Source: Actinophytocola sp963826035 | GTDB taxonomy: Bacteria; Actinomycetota; Actinomycetes; Mycobacteriales; Pseudonocardiaceae | Reading direction: 5' to 3' | Assembly (NCBI GenBank): GCA_963826035.1 | Contig: CAWGVZ010000009.1 | Coordinates: 124,001-188,000 of the forward strand | Length of the DNA: 64,000 nucleotides | In this document: positions 1 to 9,013 of the stretch, one piece after another | Numbering within the stretch: the first letter of the stretch is position 1 | How the letters are laid out: the number at the start of each line of letters is the position of its first letter | The notes under the pieces: model-generated | Seen by the model: only the letters and a program-made list of their open reading frames with translations | Database searches by the model: none | What the model was told of the DNA's origin: nothing | Position numbers and translations under genes: made by a program

Positions 1-136
1 CCTTCGCCGGGGCCTTGCCGTGCTTGCGCTCGTACCACCACGAGTCGATCTCGACGATGACCGGACCGAGTGCCATCAGCAGCAGTACCGAGACCCCGAC
101 GACCGCTCCGCTCCACACGAGAATTGCCTGCACCAT
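1..136 (-). CDS. Small membrane protein, N-terminal part only
   Basis: Reads leftward off the window edge, so only the first 45 or so codons are seen. It starts at an ATG preceded by a good ribosome site (GGAGGTG, about 6 nt upstream). The visible peptide opens MVQAILVWSGAVVGVS and has one hydrophobic segment at residues 3-27, then a polar stretch with WWYERKHGK. It looks like a short single-pass membrane protein. I do not recognise the family. It is divergent from the histidine kinase to its right, with 187 bases between the two starts. Confidence 0.6.
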   Translation of the reverse strand, partial: MVQAILVWSGAVVGVSVLLLMALGPVIVEIDSWWYERKHGKAPAK

Positions 137-323
137 CTTCTCCACCTCCGGTAAACGTCCTGGTCATAGCTTCGCTCCGGAGGGGCACCCGGCGGATCGG
201 TCGAACAGACAGCCCGTACCGGTCAACCGGTCACCGCCTGGACCCGGCCCATTGGCCGATCGGCCGACCCGCGAACGCCGGTCGGCCGAGGCGCCGAGGC
301 CGCCGGTCCAATACCTTCACGTC

Positions 324-2021
324 ATGACACCGATCCCGGTGCCGCATCGCTGGCTGGCCGTACTGCTCGGCGTCGTCGTGCTGCTCGATTTCCTGCTGAT
401 CCTCCAGGAAGACCGCTCGACACAGGGCCTGTTGCTGCTGCCGGGCGCCGTGGCCATGGCGCTGTGCGCGTACTTCGGCGTCGACCGGCCGGAGATCTTC
501 GCGCCCGTTGGTGCGGCGGTCCTGACCGCGACCTCGATACCCATCGGGTACTACGACATCGTCGTGCCGTCGATCGCCATCGACAACGTGCTGCTGACCG
601 AGCTGGTGGCGGGGACCGTGCTCACCGTGCTGGTGGTGTGGCGCTGCACGCCGCTGGTGGCCACCGCGTGCACGACCGCGCTGGTCGCCGCGTGTTTCGC
701 GGCGATCCTGGTCCGCCAGCCGGGCTGCTACTACACGGAACACTGCGGGTCCGAGTTCGGCCTGTACACCTCCGCCGACCTCGCCCAGTCCCTCGCCTTC
801 GGGTTTTTCCTGCTGGTCGGGAGCGTGGTCGCCGGCCTGTACCTGCGCCGGTCGGCCAGGCAGCGCGTCGAGACCGAGATGGGCGCGCTCGTCCGCAAGC
901 AGTGGCCGCTCGGCGCCGCACTCGCCATCCTCGGCATGCTCCAACTGGCACAGTCGGGTGCCGCCGGCACACTGGTGCTCGCCGGCGCCGGCGTCGCGTC
1001 GGTCTGCGCGTTCTTCGGCCCCAAGTACCCGCTGCGCAACTCGGTGATCGCGGCGGGCGCCATCGCGTTGGCGTCGCTGATGTCGAGTGTCGTGCTCGGC
1101 ATGGACGACAGCGTGATGATCTCGTTCACGGCTATCGCGGCCAGCATGGCGCTGGTCGCCTACGTCGTCCGCCTCCTGCCACGGGCGACGGCCGCGCTGG
1201 GTACGGGTGCGCTGGTGGTCGGCATCGTGGTGTCGCTCGCCACGCGGTCGACCCGCGTTCTCACGGACACCAACACCTCGCTGTTCCTGCTGTTCCTGCT
1301 GGTCGTCTCGATCAGCGCCGGCTGGTACTTCCGCGCACGGGACCGGGAACGCAACCAGACGGTCCGCGCGGCTGTCACGTCGGCGCAGCAGGGTGAGCGG
1401 ATGGCGCTGGCCCGCGAACTGCACGACGTGGTCGCCCACCACGTGACCGGCATCGTGGTGCAGGCGCAGGCCGCGCTGCTGGTCGCGTCGAAGAACCCGG
1501 GTGTCGCGGTCACGGCGCTGGAGAAGATCGAGTACAGCGGCACGGAGGCGCTCACCGCCATGCGGACGCTGGTCGGCAGCCTGCGCGACGGCACGGCCAT
1601 GGCCGGCAGCGCCGATTCGACAAGCCAGGCCACCACGGACGTGGCCGCGGACATCCGGTCCGTGGTCGACAACTTCGCCGGCCCGCCCGTCTCGCTGGAC
1701 CTGTCGCTGCCGGACCAGCTGCCCCACGAGGTCGGCCGGTCGGTGCTGCGGCTGGTGCAGGAGTCGCTGACCAATGTCGGCAAGCACGCACCGAACGCCG
1801 ACGACGTGCGGGTACGGGTCGTGGCGCTCGGCGACGAGCTCCACATTCGGGTCGTCGACAACGGCTCCGGCCGGCCGCTCAGCCCGGTCGGCGGGGCCGG
1901 CGGCTACGGTCTGGTCGGCATGCGTGAGCGGGTGGAGCTGCTCGGCGGTCGGTTCGAGGCTGGTCCGAGCGGGTTCGTCGGCTGGTCGGTCGAGGCCTGG
2001 TTACCACTGACGAAGCAATAG
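324..2021 (+). CDS. NarL-type sensor histidine kinase
   Basis: Membrane sensor of a two-component pair, 565 residues from the ATG chosen because the first transmembrane helix begins there. The N-terminal 340 residues are a run of roughly ten hydrophobic segments with no recognisable extracytoplasmic domain, followed by a HisKA_3 dimerisation helix with the phospho-accepting His367 in ARELHDVVAHHVTG, and an HATPase_c domain with QESLTNVGKHA, VVDNGSG and GGYGLVGMRERV motifs. The response regulator follows 12 bases after its stop, so the two are one operon. The signal sensed cannot be read from the sequence. Confidence 0.92.
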   Translation: MTPIPVPHRWLAVLLGVVVLLDFLLILQEDRSTQGLLLLPGAVAMALCAYFGVDRPEIFAPVGAAVLTATSIPIGYYDIVVPSIAIDNVLLTELVAGTVLTVLVVWRCTPLVATACTTALVAACFAAILVRQPGCYYTEHCGSEFGLYTSADLAQSLAFGFFLLVGSVVAGLYLRRSARQRVETEMGALVRKQWPLGAALAILGMLQLAQSGAAGTLVLAGAGVASVCAFFGPKYPLRNSVIAAGAIALASLMSSVVLGMDDSVMISFTAIAASMALVAYVVRLLPRATAALGTGALVVGIVVSLATRSTRVLTDTNTSLFLLFLLVVSISAGWYFRARDRERNQTVRAAVTSAQQGERMALARELHDVVAHHVTGIVVQAQAALLVASKNPGVAVTALEKIEYSGTEALTAMRTLVGSLRDGTAMAGSADSTSQATTDVAADIRSVVDNFAGPPVSLDLSLPDQLPHEVGRSVLRLVQESLTNVGKHAPNADDVRVRVVALGDELHIRVVDNGSGRPLSPVGGAGGYGLVGMRERVELLGGRFEAGPSGFVGWSVEAWLPLTKQ

Positions 2022-2033
2022 GAGGCTCATCCG

Positions 2034-2687
2034 GTGATCAGGGTGTTGATCGCGGACGACCAGGAGATGGTGCGTGCCGGGTTCCGGATGATCCTGGAGA
2101 CCCAGGACGACATCCAGGTGGTGGCCGACGTGGCGGACGGGATCGCCGCCGTGTCGAAGGCCCGCGAGCTGCGGCCGGACGTGTGTCTGCTGGACATCCG
2201 GATGCCCGGGATGGACGGGCTCGAGGTGACGAAGGCGCTGGCCGGCCCGGGGGTGACCGATCCGCTGAAGGTCGTGGTGGTCACCACGTTCGACCTGGAC
2301 GAGTACGTGCACGCGGCACTCGCCAACGGCGCGAACGGGTTCCTGCTGAAGGACGCCGGCCCGGCGCTGCTGCTCGAGGCCGTACGGGCGGCCGATCGCG
2401 GTGACGCGCTCGTGTCGCCGCAGATCACCGTGCGGCTGCTCCGGCACTTCTCGACGTCGAATCAGGTGGCCGCGCCGACCGAGGCACCCGCCGAGCCGTT
2501 GACCGACCGGGAGCTGGACGTGCTGAAGGCCGCGGCGCGCGGGCTCACGAACACCGAGATCGGCACCGAGCTCTTCATGTCGCTGTCGACCGTGAAGACG
2601 CACCTCGCCGCGGTGCAGGCCAAGATCGGGGCCCGCAACCGCGTCGAGAGTGCCGCCTGGGCGTGGCGCACCGGGCTCATGAGCTAG
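2034..2687 (+). CDS. LuxR/NarL-family response regulator
   Basis: 217 residues. Receiver domain with the acidic pocket DD at residues 8-9, phospho-acceptor Asp54 in LLDIRMPGMDG, Thr and Lys of the VVTTF and LLKDAG motifs, then a C-terminal LuxR helix-turn-helix (LTDRELDVLKAAARGLTNTEI). The GTG start sits behind AGGAGG. It is the partner of the kinase immediately upstream. Its TAG stop shares the tetranucleotide CTAG with the stop of the convergent lipoprotein gene. Confidence 0.93.
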   Translation: MIRVLIADDQEMVRAGFRMILETQDDIQVVADVADGIAAVSKARELRPDVCLLDIRMPGMDGLEVTKALAGPGVTDPLKVVVVTTFDLDEYVHAALANGANGFLLKDAGPALLLEAVRAADRGDALVSPQITVRLLRHFSTSNQVAAPTEAPAEPLTDRELDVLKAAARGLTNTEIGTELFMSLSTVKTHLAAVQAKIGARNRVESAAWAWRTGLMS

Positions 2688-3352
2688 GCGCCAGGGCCCG
2701 GCTCCACGGTTTTCACGACCAACTGGTTGCCCGGCGGGGTGCTGGCGCAGCCGGTGCCCGGGTTGGGCACGAACATCGAGTCGTACTCGTGCGGCGGGTA
2801 GATCCGCAGTCCACGCACCTCGGTCGGGTTACACGCGGCCGCGTCGTAGTTGAGTACCTGGACGAACCCGATGTCCGCGTGCGCGACCTCGCCAGGTTTC
2901 AGCGTGATCGGCCCACCCTTGGCGCCGTCACGCTTGGCCGACGGACCGACCTGGTGGCCGTCGTCGCCCGTCACGTACGACACCCCGGGGAAGCCCTGGA
3001 TGACGCAGGTACGCCCGCCCGAGTTGGTGAACCGCAGCGAGCGGTAGGTCGTGCCGGCCGCCGAGTCGCCGCCGCCAAGGCTGAGCGTCAGGTCGGCCAC
3101 CTTGCACTCACCGGAGGCCGCGTTGTTCGGTTGCGGCGCGGGCTCTTCCGCCGCGTTGGACGGCGGTGGGACGGTGGTCGGTGGCGCGGCGCTGGCCGGC
3201 GGCAGGGTCGGCGTCGACGTGCTCGTGCCGATCGACGGAATGTCCGGACTGTCCGCGGCTCCCTGGCCGGCCGACTGGCAGCCGGTCATGAACAGCAGAA
3301 CCGCTGCTCCGCCGCAGACGACCGCGGCTGTCTTTGTCCTGGTACCCAGCAT
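2684..3352 (-). CDS. DUF4232 lipoprotein
   Basis: 222 residues. It begins with a lipoprotein signal peptide whose lipobox is LFMTGC, so the mature protein should be anchored on the outer face of the membrane. A Thr/Pro/Ser-rich linker (about residues 25-75) leads to a single beta-rich DUF4232 domain with C-K-V at its start and conserved cysteines. Family members are secreted actinobacterial proteins of unknown role. The ATG at 3352 was chosen over an upstream in-frame extension because the signal peptide starts there. Confidence 0.85.
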   Translation of the reverse strand: MLGTRTKTAAVVCGGAAVLLFMTGCQSAGQGAADSPDIPSIGTSTSTPTLPPASAAPPTTVPPPSNAAEEPAPQPNNAASGECKVADLTLSLGGGDSAAGTTYRSLRFTNSGGRTCVIQGFPGVSYVTGDDGHQVGPSAKRDGAKGGPITLKPGEVAHADIGFVQVLNYDAAACNPTEVRGLRIYPPHEYDSMFVPNPGTGCASTPPGNQLVVKTVEPGPGA

Positions 3353-3411
3353 GGTTATCGCCTCCACCTGGCCCCGACACCTATGGACGCTCTCTACCTG
3401 TAAAGACGGGT

Positions 3412-3445
3412 GAACCCGTCCCAGGTTGCTCGGAGGGACGGGTTC
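3412..3445 (-). terminator. Hairpin between two leftward genes
   Basis: Perfect 11-bp inverted repeat GAACCCGTCCC / GGGACGGGTTC with a 12-base loop, just past the stop of the small membrane protein at 3481-3903 and before the DUF4232 gene. No T-run follows, as is common for terminators in high-GC actinobacteria. Confidence 0.55.
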
Positions 3446-3480
3446 CCCACTGATCGCGACCACAAACGGTCAGGTGCGAC

Positions 3481-3903
3481 TTACCCGATGGTGGCGTCGC
3501 GGTCGGCCGGGGCGTACTCGGACAGCACGCGGATGATCTTGTCCCGCTTGCGCCTGGTGTCGAGGTATGACTGCGGGCGCAGGAACATGACCGTGTCCGC
3601 CCAGCGGTACCTGGTCCAGACCTTGACGGTGCAGTGGCCCGTTCGCGCGTGGTCGGAGACCGCCACGTGAACGATGTTGTTGGCGCGGATGTGCCGAGTA
3701 CGCAGGCCGTTCTCCGTGAACTCCATGTGCCACAACACGCCGCGCGCCGCGTTCGCCGCGACCATCAATGCCCGCTCCCGCGTGCAGGAAACCTCGATCG
3801 AGAAGTCACGGTCGAGCTCGCGGGTCCGGTTGCGTCCGATGAGGAACTTCGTGACGAAACCAAGACAGACCACTGCGCCGATGATGATGAGTAATGCGCT
3901 CAT
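3481..3903 (-). CDS. Single-pass membrane protein of unknown function
   Basis: 140 residues. One N-terminal transmembrane segment (about residues 2-20, SALLIIIGAVVCLGFVTKFL) and a soluble, presumably cytoplasmic, domain rich in Arg with no motif I can name. A strong ribosome site (AGGAGGTG) precedes the ATG. It may have a START/SRPBCC-like or PH-like fold, judging by alternating beta strands, but this is a guess. It is followed by a hairpin and preceded by a palindrome that could be an operator. Confidence 0.65.
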   Translation of the reverse strand: MSALLIIIGAVVCLGFVTKFLIGRNRTRELDRDFSIEVSCTRERALMVAANAARGVLWHMEFTENGLRTRHIRANNIVHVAVSDHARTGHCTVKVWTRYRWADTVMFLRPQSYLDTRRKRDKIIRVLSEYAPADRDATIG

Positions 3904-3927
3904 GATGCCCGCACCTCCTGCCGATTC

Positions 3928-3944
3928 CCGTTACCCCGTAACGG
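3928..3944. promoter_or_regulatory. Palindrome upstream of 3481-3903, possible operator
   Basis: CCGTTAC-CCC-GTAACGG, 7-bp perfect arms, 25 bases upstream of the start at 3903. A further copy of the half-site (CCGTTACGG) lies at 4027-4035. The 285-base gap between the two divergent genes holds these sites and no further gene that I can see. Confidence 0.35.
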
Positions 3945-4189
3945 CATATGGACAGCAGCGGACGCGGCGGGAGACCCGGCAGCGCCGACGGGTCATCAGG
4001 TCATCCGAGCACCACTCATTTCCTGGCCGTTACGGAACCGTTGCTTTTCACCTGGTTGGGTAAGTACTTAAATTAGCGCCCACGATCAAGGATTCGTCAA
4101 GACTTACGGCAGAACTGGTCTATGACCGCAAGACTTCCCGTGACACCACCACTTGATCGATCACTGCTTCGGTGGAGCATGGTGTCCAT

Positions 4190-4974
4190 ATGGATCACGA
4201 GACCGTCGAGGCGTGTCTGCGGCGAATCGGCGCCGAGCGGCCGGCGAGCCCTTCTCCCGAGGCACTGCGCGACCTGCACCTAAGGCATCTGCGCAAGGTC
4301 CCGTTCGAGAATCTGAGCGTCTGGCTCGACGAGCCGATCGTCCCTCGACGAGGCCGCACTGACCGACAAGATCGTGCGGCGTCGGCGGGGCGGAATCTGT
4401 TACGAGCTCAACGGTCTGTTCGCCGAACTACTGCGAGCGCTCGGCTTCACCGTGTCGCTGCTCGCCGCCAGGTCGGTCACCGACGAGGGCCGGCTGACAC
4501 CTCCGTTCACCCACGTCGCGCTGCTGGTCGAGCTGGAGGACCGCTACCTCGCCGACCTCGGGGCGGGCTCGCACTCGTGGTACCCGCTGCGGCTGGACCG
4601 GCGGGAGCCGCAACAGGATCCGGCCGGCGAGTTCCGGGTGGTGGACGTGCCAGGTGGGGACGTCGCCGTGTTGATGGACGGCGTCCCGCGCCACCGCGCC
4701 GAGCTGCGCCCGCGCGAGCTGGCCGACTTCGGTCCGGCCTGCTGGTGGCACGAGCACTCGCCGCGGCCGCGGTTCACCCACGGCATGGTGTGCTCGATGC
4801 CGCGAGACCGGCCGGGTGACGCTCAGCGGCAGTCGCCTGGTCGTGACCGACGCCGGTGGGCGGACCGAGACCACCCTGCCCGACGACCAGGCGATCCTGG
4901 CGGCCTACCAGACGTACTTCGGTGTCGAGTTGGACCGGCTGCCGGTGGGTCCGCCAACGGTCGCCACCGTCTGA
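4190..4974 (+). pseudogene. nat: Arylamine N-acetyltransferase with two frameshifts
   Basis: Acetyl-CoA-dependent arylamine N-acetyltransferase read in three successive frames. Frame one gives MDHETVEACLRRIG to ENLSVWLDEPIV; an extra base in the CCC at about 4341 moves to the next frame, which carries the catalytic Cys in RGGICYELN, the His in FTHVALLVEL and the Asp in YLADLGAG; a second net +1 shift at about 4808 moves to a third frame ending LPVGPPTVATV. Joined, the product is about 261 residues, near the family's usual 270-280, and the Cys-His-Asp triad is complete. Both shifts lie outside the active site. Either the gene is recently broken or the assembly has two indels. Confidence 0.82.
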
Positions 4975-4983
4975 CCGAGAGGT

Positions 4984-5784
4984 TCACTTGCTGGCCACCC
5001 GGCGGTACTTGGCCACGGACAGCGGAATGAAGATCGCCAGGATGAGTATCGACGTGCCGAGCGCGTAGAGCACCGCGTTGTCCGCCGGCCACCCACTCGG
5101 CGGGACCATCTGCGGCGGTGCCACATTGCCGAACAGGTCACGGGCCGACTGGATCACCGCGGTGAACGGGTTCCACTCGGCGATCGCCTTGAGCGGGCCG
5201 GGCATGGTGCCCGCGCCCACGAAGGCGGATGAGATGAACGACAGCGGGAAGAGCCACATGAGGCCCGCGCTCTGGGCGACCTCGACGCTGGGCGCGGACA
5301 GGCCGATCAGCGCGCCGATCCACGACATGGCGAAGCCGAACAGCAACAGCATCAGGTAGGCGAGGACCGCGTCGAGGAAGCTGCCCCGGATGCGCCAGCC
5401 GACCAGCAGCCCGCACAGCGACATGATCAGCAACGCCATCGCGCTGACCACCAGGTCGGACACCGTGCGGCCGAGCAGCACGGCGAGCCGCGACATGGGC
5501 AGCGACCGGAACCGGTCGATGATCCCCTTCTGCAGGTCGTTGCACAGGCCGATCACCGTGAACGCCGAGTTGAAGGCGATGGTCTGCACGAAGATGCCGG
5601 CGATCAGGAACTCGCGGTACTCCCCGCCGCCGAGCGCGCCGCCGAAGACGTAGGCGAACAGCAGCACGAACATGATCGGCTGGATGACCGCGGCGAACAG
5701 CCAGTCGGCGTTGCGCCGCACGTTGAGCAGGTTGCGCCAGGCGACGATGCCGCCGTCGCGAATGCCCTGGGTCAGCACGGTCAT
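4984..5784 (-). CDS. ABC-2 type exporter permease (DrrB-like)
   Basis: 266 residues with six predicted transmembrane helices and the ABC-2 membrane family signature region (NADWLFAAVIQPIMFVLLFAYVFGG near the N-terminus, GLSAPSVEVAQS in the middle). It forms the channel half of a DrrAB-type drug or lipid exporter with the ATPase encoded just upstream; the start ATG overlaps the ATPase stop codon (ATGA), so translation is probably coupled. The substrate is not deducible. Confidence 0.9.
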   Translation of the reverse strand: MTVLTQGIRDGGIVAWRNLLNVRRNADWLFAAVIQPIMFVLLFAYVFGGALGGGEYREFLIAGIFVQTIAFNSAFTVIGLCNDLQKGIIDRFRSLPMSRLAVLLGRTVSDLVVSAMALLIMSLCGLLVGWRIRGSFLDAVLAYLMLLLFGFAMSWIGALIGLSAPSVEVAQSAGLMWLFPLSFISSAFVGAGTMPGPLKAIAEWNPFTAVIQSARDLFGNVAPPQMVPPSGWPADNAVLYALGTSILILAIFIPLSVAKYRRVASK

Positions 5785-6761
5785 TTCGCCGTCTCCTCGG
5801 TGAGCGGTGCGTCCTCGGCCGCGTGGCCGGTCAGCGACAGGAACACGTCGTCGAGAGTGGGCCGGTGGAGTCCGACATCGAGCACCACCACGTTCTCCGC
5901 GTCGAGCCGGCGCAACGCCTCGATCAGCGACTTGGGCCCGCCGTCGACGACCACCTGGATCCGGCGGCCGTGCTGGTCGACCTGGGGTTCGCCGGCGCCT
6001 ATCTCGGCCAGCACCCGCACGGCCGTGTCGACCTCCTCGGCCTCGGCCACCACGATCTCCAGCCGCTCGCCGCCGACCTCGCTCTTCAGGTTGTCGGCCG
6101 TGCCCTGGGCGATCACCCGGCCGTGGTCGATGACCAGGATCCGGTCGGCCAACTGATCGGCCTCCTCGAGGTACTGGGTGGTGAGCAGCACGGTCGCGCC
6201 GTCGGCCACCAGCTCGCCGATGACCTCCCACGTGTCGAGCCGGCCGCGCGGGTCGAGCCCGGTGGTCGGCTCGTCGAGCAGCACCACGGCCGGCTCGGCC
6301 ACCAACGCGCCGGCCAGGTCGAGGCGCCGCCGCATGCCGCCGGAGTACGTCTTGGACGGGCGGTCGGCCGCGTCGTCGAGCCGGAACCGGCTGATCAGCT
6401 CCCTGGACCGCGCCCTGGCGTCGACCTTGTTCTTGCCGTACAGCCGGCCGACCATGTACAGGTTCTCGAAGCCCGTGAGGTTCTCGTCGACCGCCGCGTA
6501 CTGCCCGGACAGGCCGATCGACCGGCGCACGGCGTCCGGCTCGGCCACCACGTCGTGTCCCGCGACCCAGGCCCGCCCGGAGTCGGGTCGCAGCAACGTG
6601 GTGAGGATGCGCACGGCCGTGGTCTTGCCTGCTCCGTTCGGGCCGAGCAGGCCGAGGACCGTGCCGGTGGGGATCTCCAGGTCGATGCCGTCGAGCGCAC
6701 GAGTCGCGCCGAACGTCTTGACAAGAGCCTCTGCACGAACCGCGACATCGGACGATGTCAT
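5781..6761 (-). CDS. ABC exporter ATPase (DrrA-like)
   Basis: 326 residues. Walker A GPNGAGKTT at about 40-48, Q-loop, signature SGGMRRRLDLA, Walker B VVLLDEPTTGLDP, and the C-terminal extension (PTLDDVFLSLTGHAAED) typical of DrrA-type daunorubicin-resistance ATPases. The ATG at 6761 was taken because GTGGGGGT lies at ribosome-site distance; an in-frame ATG at 6785 lacks one. It energises export through the adjoining permease. Confidence 0.92.
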   Translation of the reverse strand: MTSSDVAVRAEALVKTFGATRALDGIDLEIPTGTVLGLLGPNGAGKTTAVRILTTLLRPDSGRAWVAGHDVVAEPDAVRRSIGLSGQYAAVDENLTGFENLYMVGRLYGKNKVDARARSRELISRFRLDDAADRPSKTYSGGMRRRLDLAGALVAEPAVVLLDEPTTGLDPRGRLDTWEVIGELVADGATVLLTTQYLEEADQLADRILVIDHGRVIAQGTADNLKSEVGGERLEIVVAEAEEVDTAVRVLAEIGAGEPQVDQHGRRIQVVVDGGPKSLIEALRRLDAENVVVLDVGLHRPTLDDVFLSLTGHAAEDAPLTEETAK

Positions 6762-6858
6762 GACTGACCCCCACGGGCTGACCAAAACGTTGAGAAGGCG
6801 ACCTTAACGCCGGGGTCCGACAATCTCCGGTCTATTTTCCGGCGTCACCCGATGGGTG

Positions 6859-7779
6859 TCAGCCGGTACTGCCTTCGCGAACGGCCGTGAGCCAGTCGGT
6901 GGCAGCGGAGTAGTCGCCGTCGGTGTTGCCGGCCGGGCCGATCGACGGAGTCCCGTCGGCCCTCGGATAGGAGCCGAGGAAGCGGACCAGGTGGCAGCGC
7001 CGGTGCAGCGCGGCCAGCGCGTCGCCCACCCGCTGCTCGGTGATGTGCCCGTCGATGTCCAGGTAGAACCAGTATTCGCCGAGCCGACCCTTCTGCGGCC
7101 GGGACTCGATCCGGCTCAGGTTGATACCGCGCAACGCCAGTTCGGTGAGCATCTCGGCGAGCACACCCGTGCGTTCGGCGGCGGCCACCGCGGCGACCGA
7201 AGTGCGGTCCGCGCCGGTCGGTGCCGGCAGCGGGCCAGGACGTTGGAGCAGCAGGAACCTGGTGACCGCGTCGTCGACGTCGGCGACGTCCGTGGCCAGG
7301 ACCTCGAGCGGGTAGTGACTGGCGGCGACCGGCGCGGTGACGGCCGCGTCGAACTCGCCGTCCTGAACGCCGACCGCGGCGCCCGCCGTGGAGGTCGACG
7401 CGTGCTGGACGGCGTGCTCGAGGTTGGCCGCGAGCCAGGCCTGCACCTGCGCGAGCGCGTGTGGGTGACTGGCCACCGACCGGACGTCGGCGGCCGAGGT
7501 GCCCGGCCGGACGAGAATGGAGAACCGTACCGGCAGCACCACTTCCGCGATCGCCACGAGCGGCTCGCCGACCACGAGTCCGTCCATGGTGGCCGACACG
7601 GCGCCCTCGACCGAGTTCTCCACGGGCACGCAGGCGAGGTCGGCCTCCCCCGCCCGGACGGCGGCCAGGGCGGCCGGCACCGTCCGGACCGGCGTGAACG
7701 TGTGGGTTTCGTCGGCGAACGCGCGCGCGGCCTGCTCGGAGAAGGTCCCCCGCGGTCCGAAGTAGGCGATGCTCGGCAC
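6859..7779 (-). CDS. pheA: Prephenate dehydratase
   Basis: 306 residues, GTG start. Converts prephenate to phenylpyruvate in phenylalanine synthesis. The catalytic domain shows FGPRGTFSEQAA at the start, VENSVEGAV and the TRF motif (DAVTRFLLL) containing the catalytic Thr. The C-terminal ACT domain has GINLSRIESRP and GEYWFYLDIDGH, the phenylalanine-binding site for feedback inhibition. It is monofunctional, with no chorismate mutase domain, as usual in actinobacteria. It stands alone rather than in an aromatic operon. Confidence 0.96.
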   Translation of the reverse strand: MPSIAYFGPRGTFSEQAARAFADETHTFTPVRTVPAALAAVRAGEADLACVPVENSVEGAVSATMDGLVVGEPLVAIAEVVLPVRFSILVRPGTSAADVRSVASHPHALAQVQAWLAANLEHAVQHASTSTAGAAVGVQDGEFDAAVTAPVAASHYPLEVLATDVADVDDAVTRFLLLQRPGPLPAPTGADRTSVAAVAAAERTGVLAEMLTELALRGINLSRIESRPQKGRLGEYWFYLDIDGHITEQRVGDALAALHRRCHLVRFLGSYPRADGTPSIGPAGNTDGDYSAATDWLTAVREGSTG

Positions 7780-7802
7780 GAGGTCACCCTACGCAGGCGC
7801 CG

Positions 7803-7834
7803 TTCTGCTCGTGCAGCTGCACGTGCGAGCAGAA
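7803..7834. promoter_or_regulatory. Inverted repeat in the pheA promoter region
   Basis: TTCTGCTCG / CGAGCAGAA, perfect 9-bp arms around a 14-base centre that itself holds the palindrome TGCAGCTGCA. It lies 23 bases upstream of the pheA start and between the divergent pheA and macro-domain genes. It could be an operator or a leader hairpin. Confidence 0.35.
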
Positions 7835-7947
7835 AGTGGGTTACCAGCAAATGAAAGCGGTTACGCGGGGTGGCTCGCAAATGCAATGCTGGAGACGTGC
7901 AAGCCGACTCGGAGGCTGAGACCACACGTACCACGACTGGGAAGAGG

Positions 7948-8517
7948 ATGGGGCCCGCACCGCTCACACTGGTGTTGTGTGCCGTTGAGGAACCACTGGC
8001 GCAGGCGTGGGACGACGCCGTGACCGATCGCAGCGACGTGAGCGTGCACCGCGGCTCGACGCTCGAAACGAACGCCGACGCCGTGGTGAGCCCGGCGAAC
8101 TCGTACGGCTGGATGCGCGGCGGCGTCGACGCGGTCTACGCGGCGGCGTTCCCGGCGATCGAGCAGCAGGTGCGCAGCGCGGTGCTGGCCTACACGGGTG
8201 GTGAGCTGCCCGTCGGCCAGGCGCTGATCGTGCCGACCGGGGCGGTGGCGCCCGCCTGGCTGATCAGCTCGCCCACCATGCGCGAGCCGGGTGAACTGCT
8301 GCCGCCGGACACCGTGCACCCGTACCTGGCGGCTCGTGCGGCGTTCCTGCTGTGGCGCGACGGGCGCCTGGAGGACGACCGCCGGGTGCGCGACGTGGTG
8401 CACACGATCGCGCTGCCCGGCCTTGGCACTGGTGTCGGCGGGGTCGCCCCGCAAACGTGTGCCCGACAGGTGATGGCCGCGTGGGACGAGGTGCTCGCCC
8501 CATCGCGGCCTGCGTGA
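7948..8517 (+). CDS. Macro-domain protein
   Basis: About 189 residues. The macro-domain core is plain: DAVVSPANSYGWMRGGVDAVY (ADP-ribose-binding loop 1), LIVPTGA, and the second loop ALPGLGTGVGGVAPQTCARQV. Such proteins bind or hydrolyse ADP-ribose derivatives. The start is uncertain: the ATG at 7948 has GGAAGAGG just upstream; an in-frame GTG at 7897 would add 17 residues. It ends 3 bases from the convergent hsp20 gene. Confidence 0.85.
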   Translation: MGPAPLTLVLCAVEEPLAQAWDDAVTDRSDVSVHRGSTLETNADAVVSPANSYGWMRGGVDAVYAAAFPAIEQQVRSAVLAYTGGELPVGQALIVPTGAVAPAWLISSPTMREPGELLPPDTVHPYLAARAAFLLWRDGRLEDDRRVRDVVHTIALPGLGTGVGGVAPQTCARQVMAAWDEVLAPSRPA

Positions 8518-8520
8518 TGA

Positions 8521-8967
8521 TTACTCGGTGATCTGCCGGCGGATCTCGATCTTGCGCGGCTCGACCTTCGGCTTGCTGACGCCGCGAACGCGGATCGCGA
8601 GCAAACCACGGTCGTAGTCGGCCTCGATGTCGTCGCCGGTCACGTGCTCCGGCAGCGTGAACGCCCGCCGGAACGCGCCCGAGCGGGTCTCGCGCCGCAG
8701 CACGCCACCCTCCTCGGAGCTGGTCTGCTCGGTGCGCGTGCCGCTGACGAGCAACCGGCCATCGGTCACCTCGACCTCGACATCCTTCTCGACGTCGACG
8801 CCCGGCAGCTCCAACGTCACCACGACGTCGGACCCGTCCCGGACGACGTCGGCGGCCGGCACGAAGGCGGTCTGACCGCCCTGCCCGAACGCGCGCCGCA
8901 CGAGCGAGTCGAAGTCGGCGTCCAGCCGCGCGAACGGTTCCCACCTGGAACGGACTGTGAGAGCCAT
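8521..8967 (-). CDS. Hsp20/alpha-crystallin small heat-shock protein
   Basis: 148 residues. N-terminal arm WEPFARLDADFDSLVRRAF, then an alpha-crystallin domain with VTLELPGVDVEKDVEVEV and the GLLAIRVRGV motif (the equivalent of the A-x-x-x-n-G-v-L signature), and a short C-terminal tail. ATP-independent holdase chaperone. Ribosome site GGGGAGG 7 nt before the ATG. A CIRCE operator sits 47 bases upstream, so HrcA repression released on heat shock is expected. Confidence 0.95.
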   Translation of the reverse strand: MALTVRSRWEPFARLDADFDSLVRRAFGQGGQTAFVPAADVVRDGSDVVVTLELPGVDVEKDVEVEVTDGRLLVSGTRTEQTSSEEGGVLRRETRSGAFRRAFTLPEHVTGDDIEADYDRGLLAIRVRGVSKPKVEPRKIEIRRQITE

Positions 8968-9013
8968 CTCAACTACCTCCCCATAACTTCTACCCGGTAC
9001 TTCTCCGGCCGAC

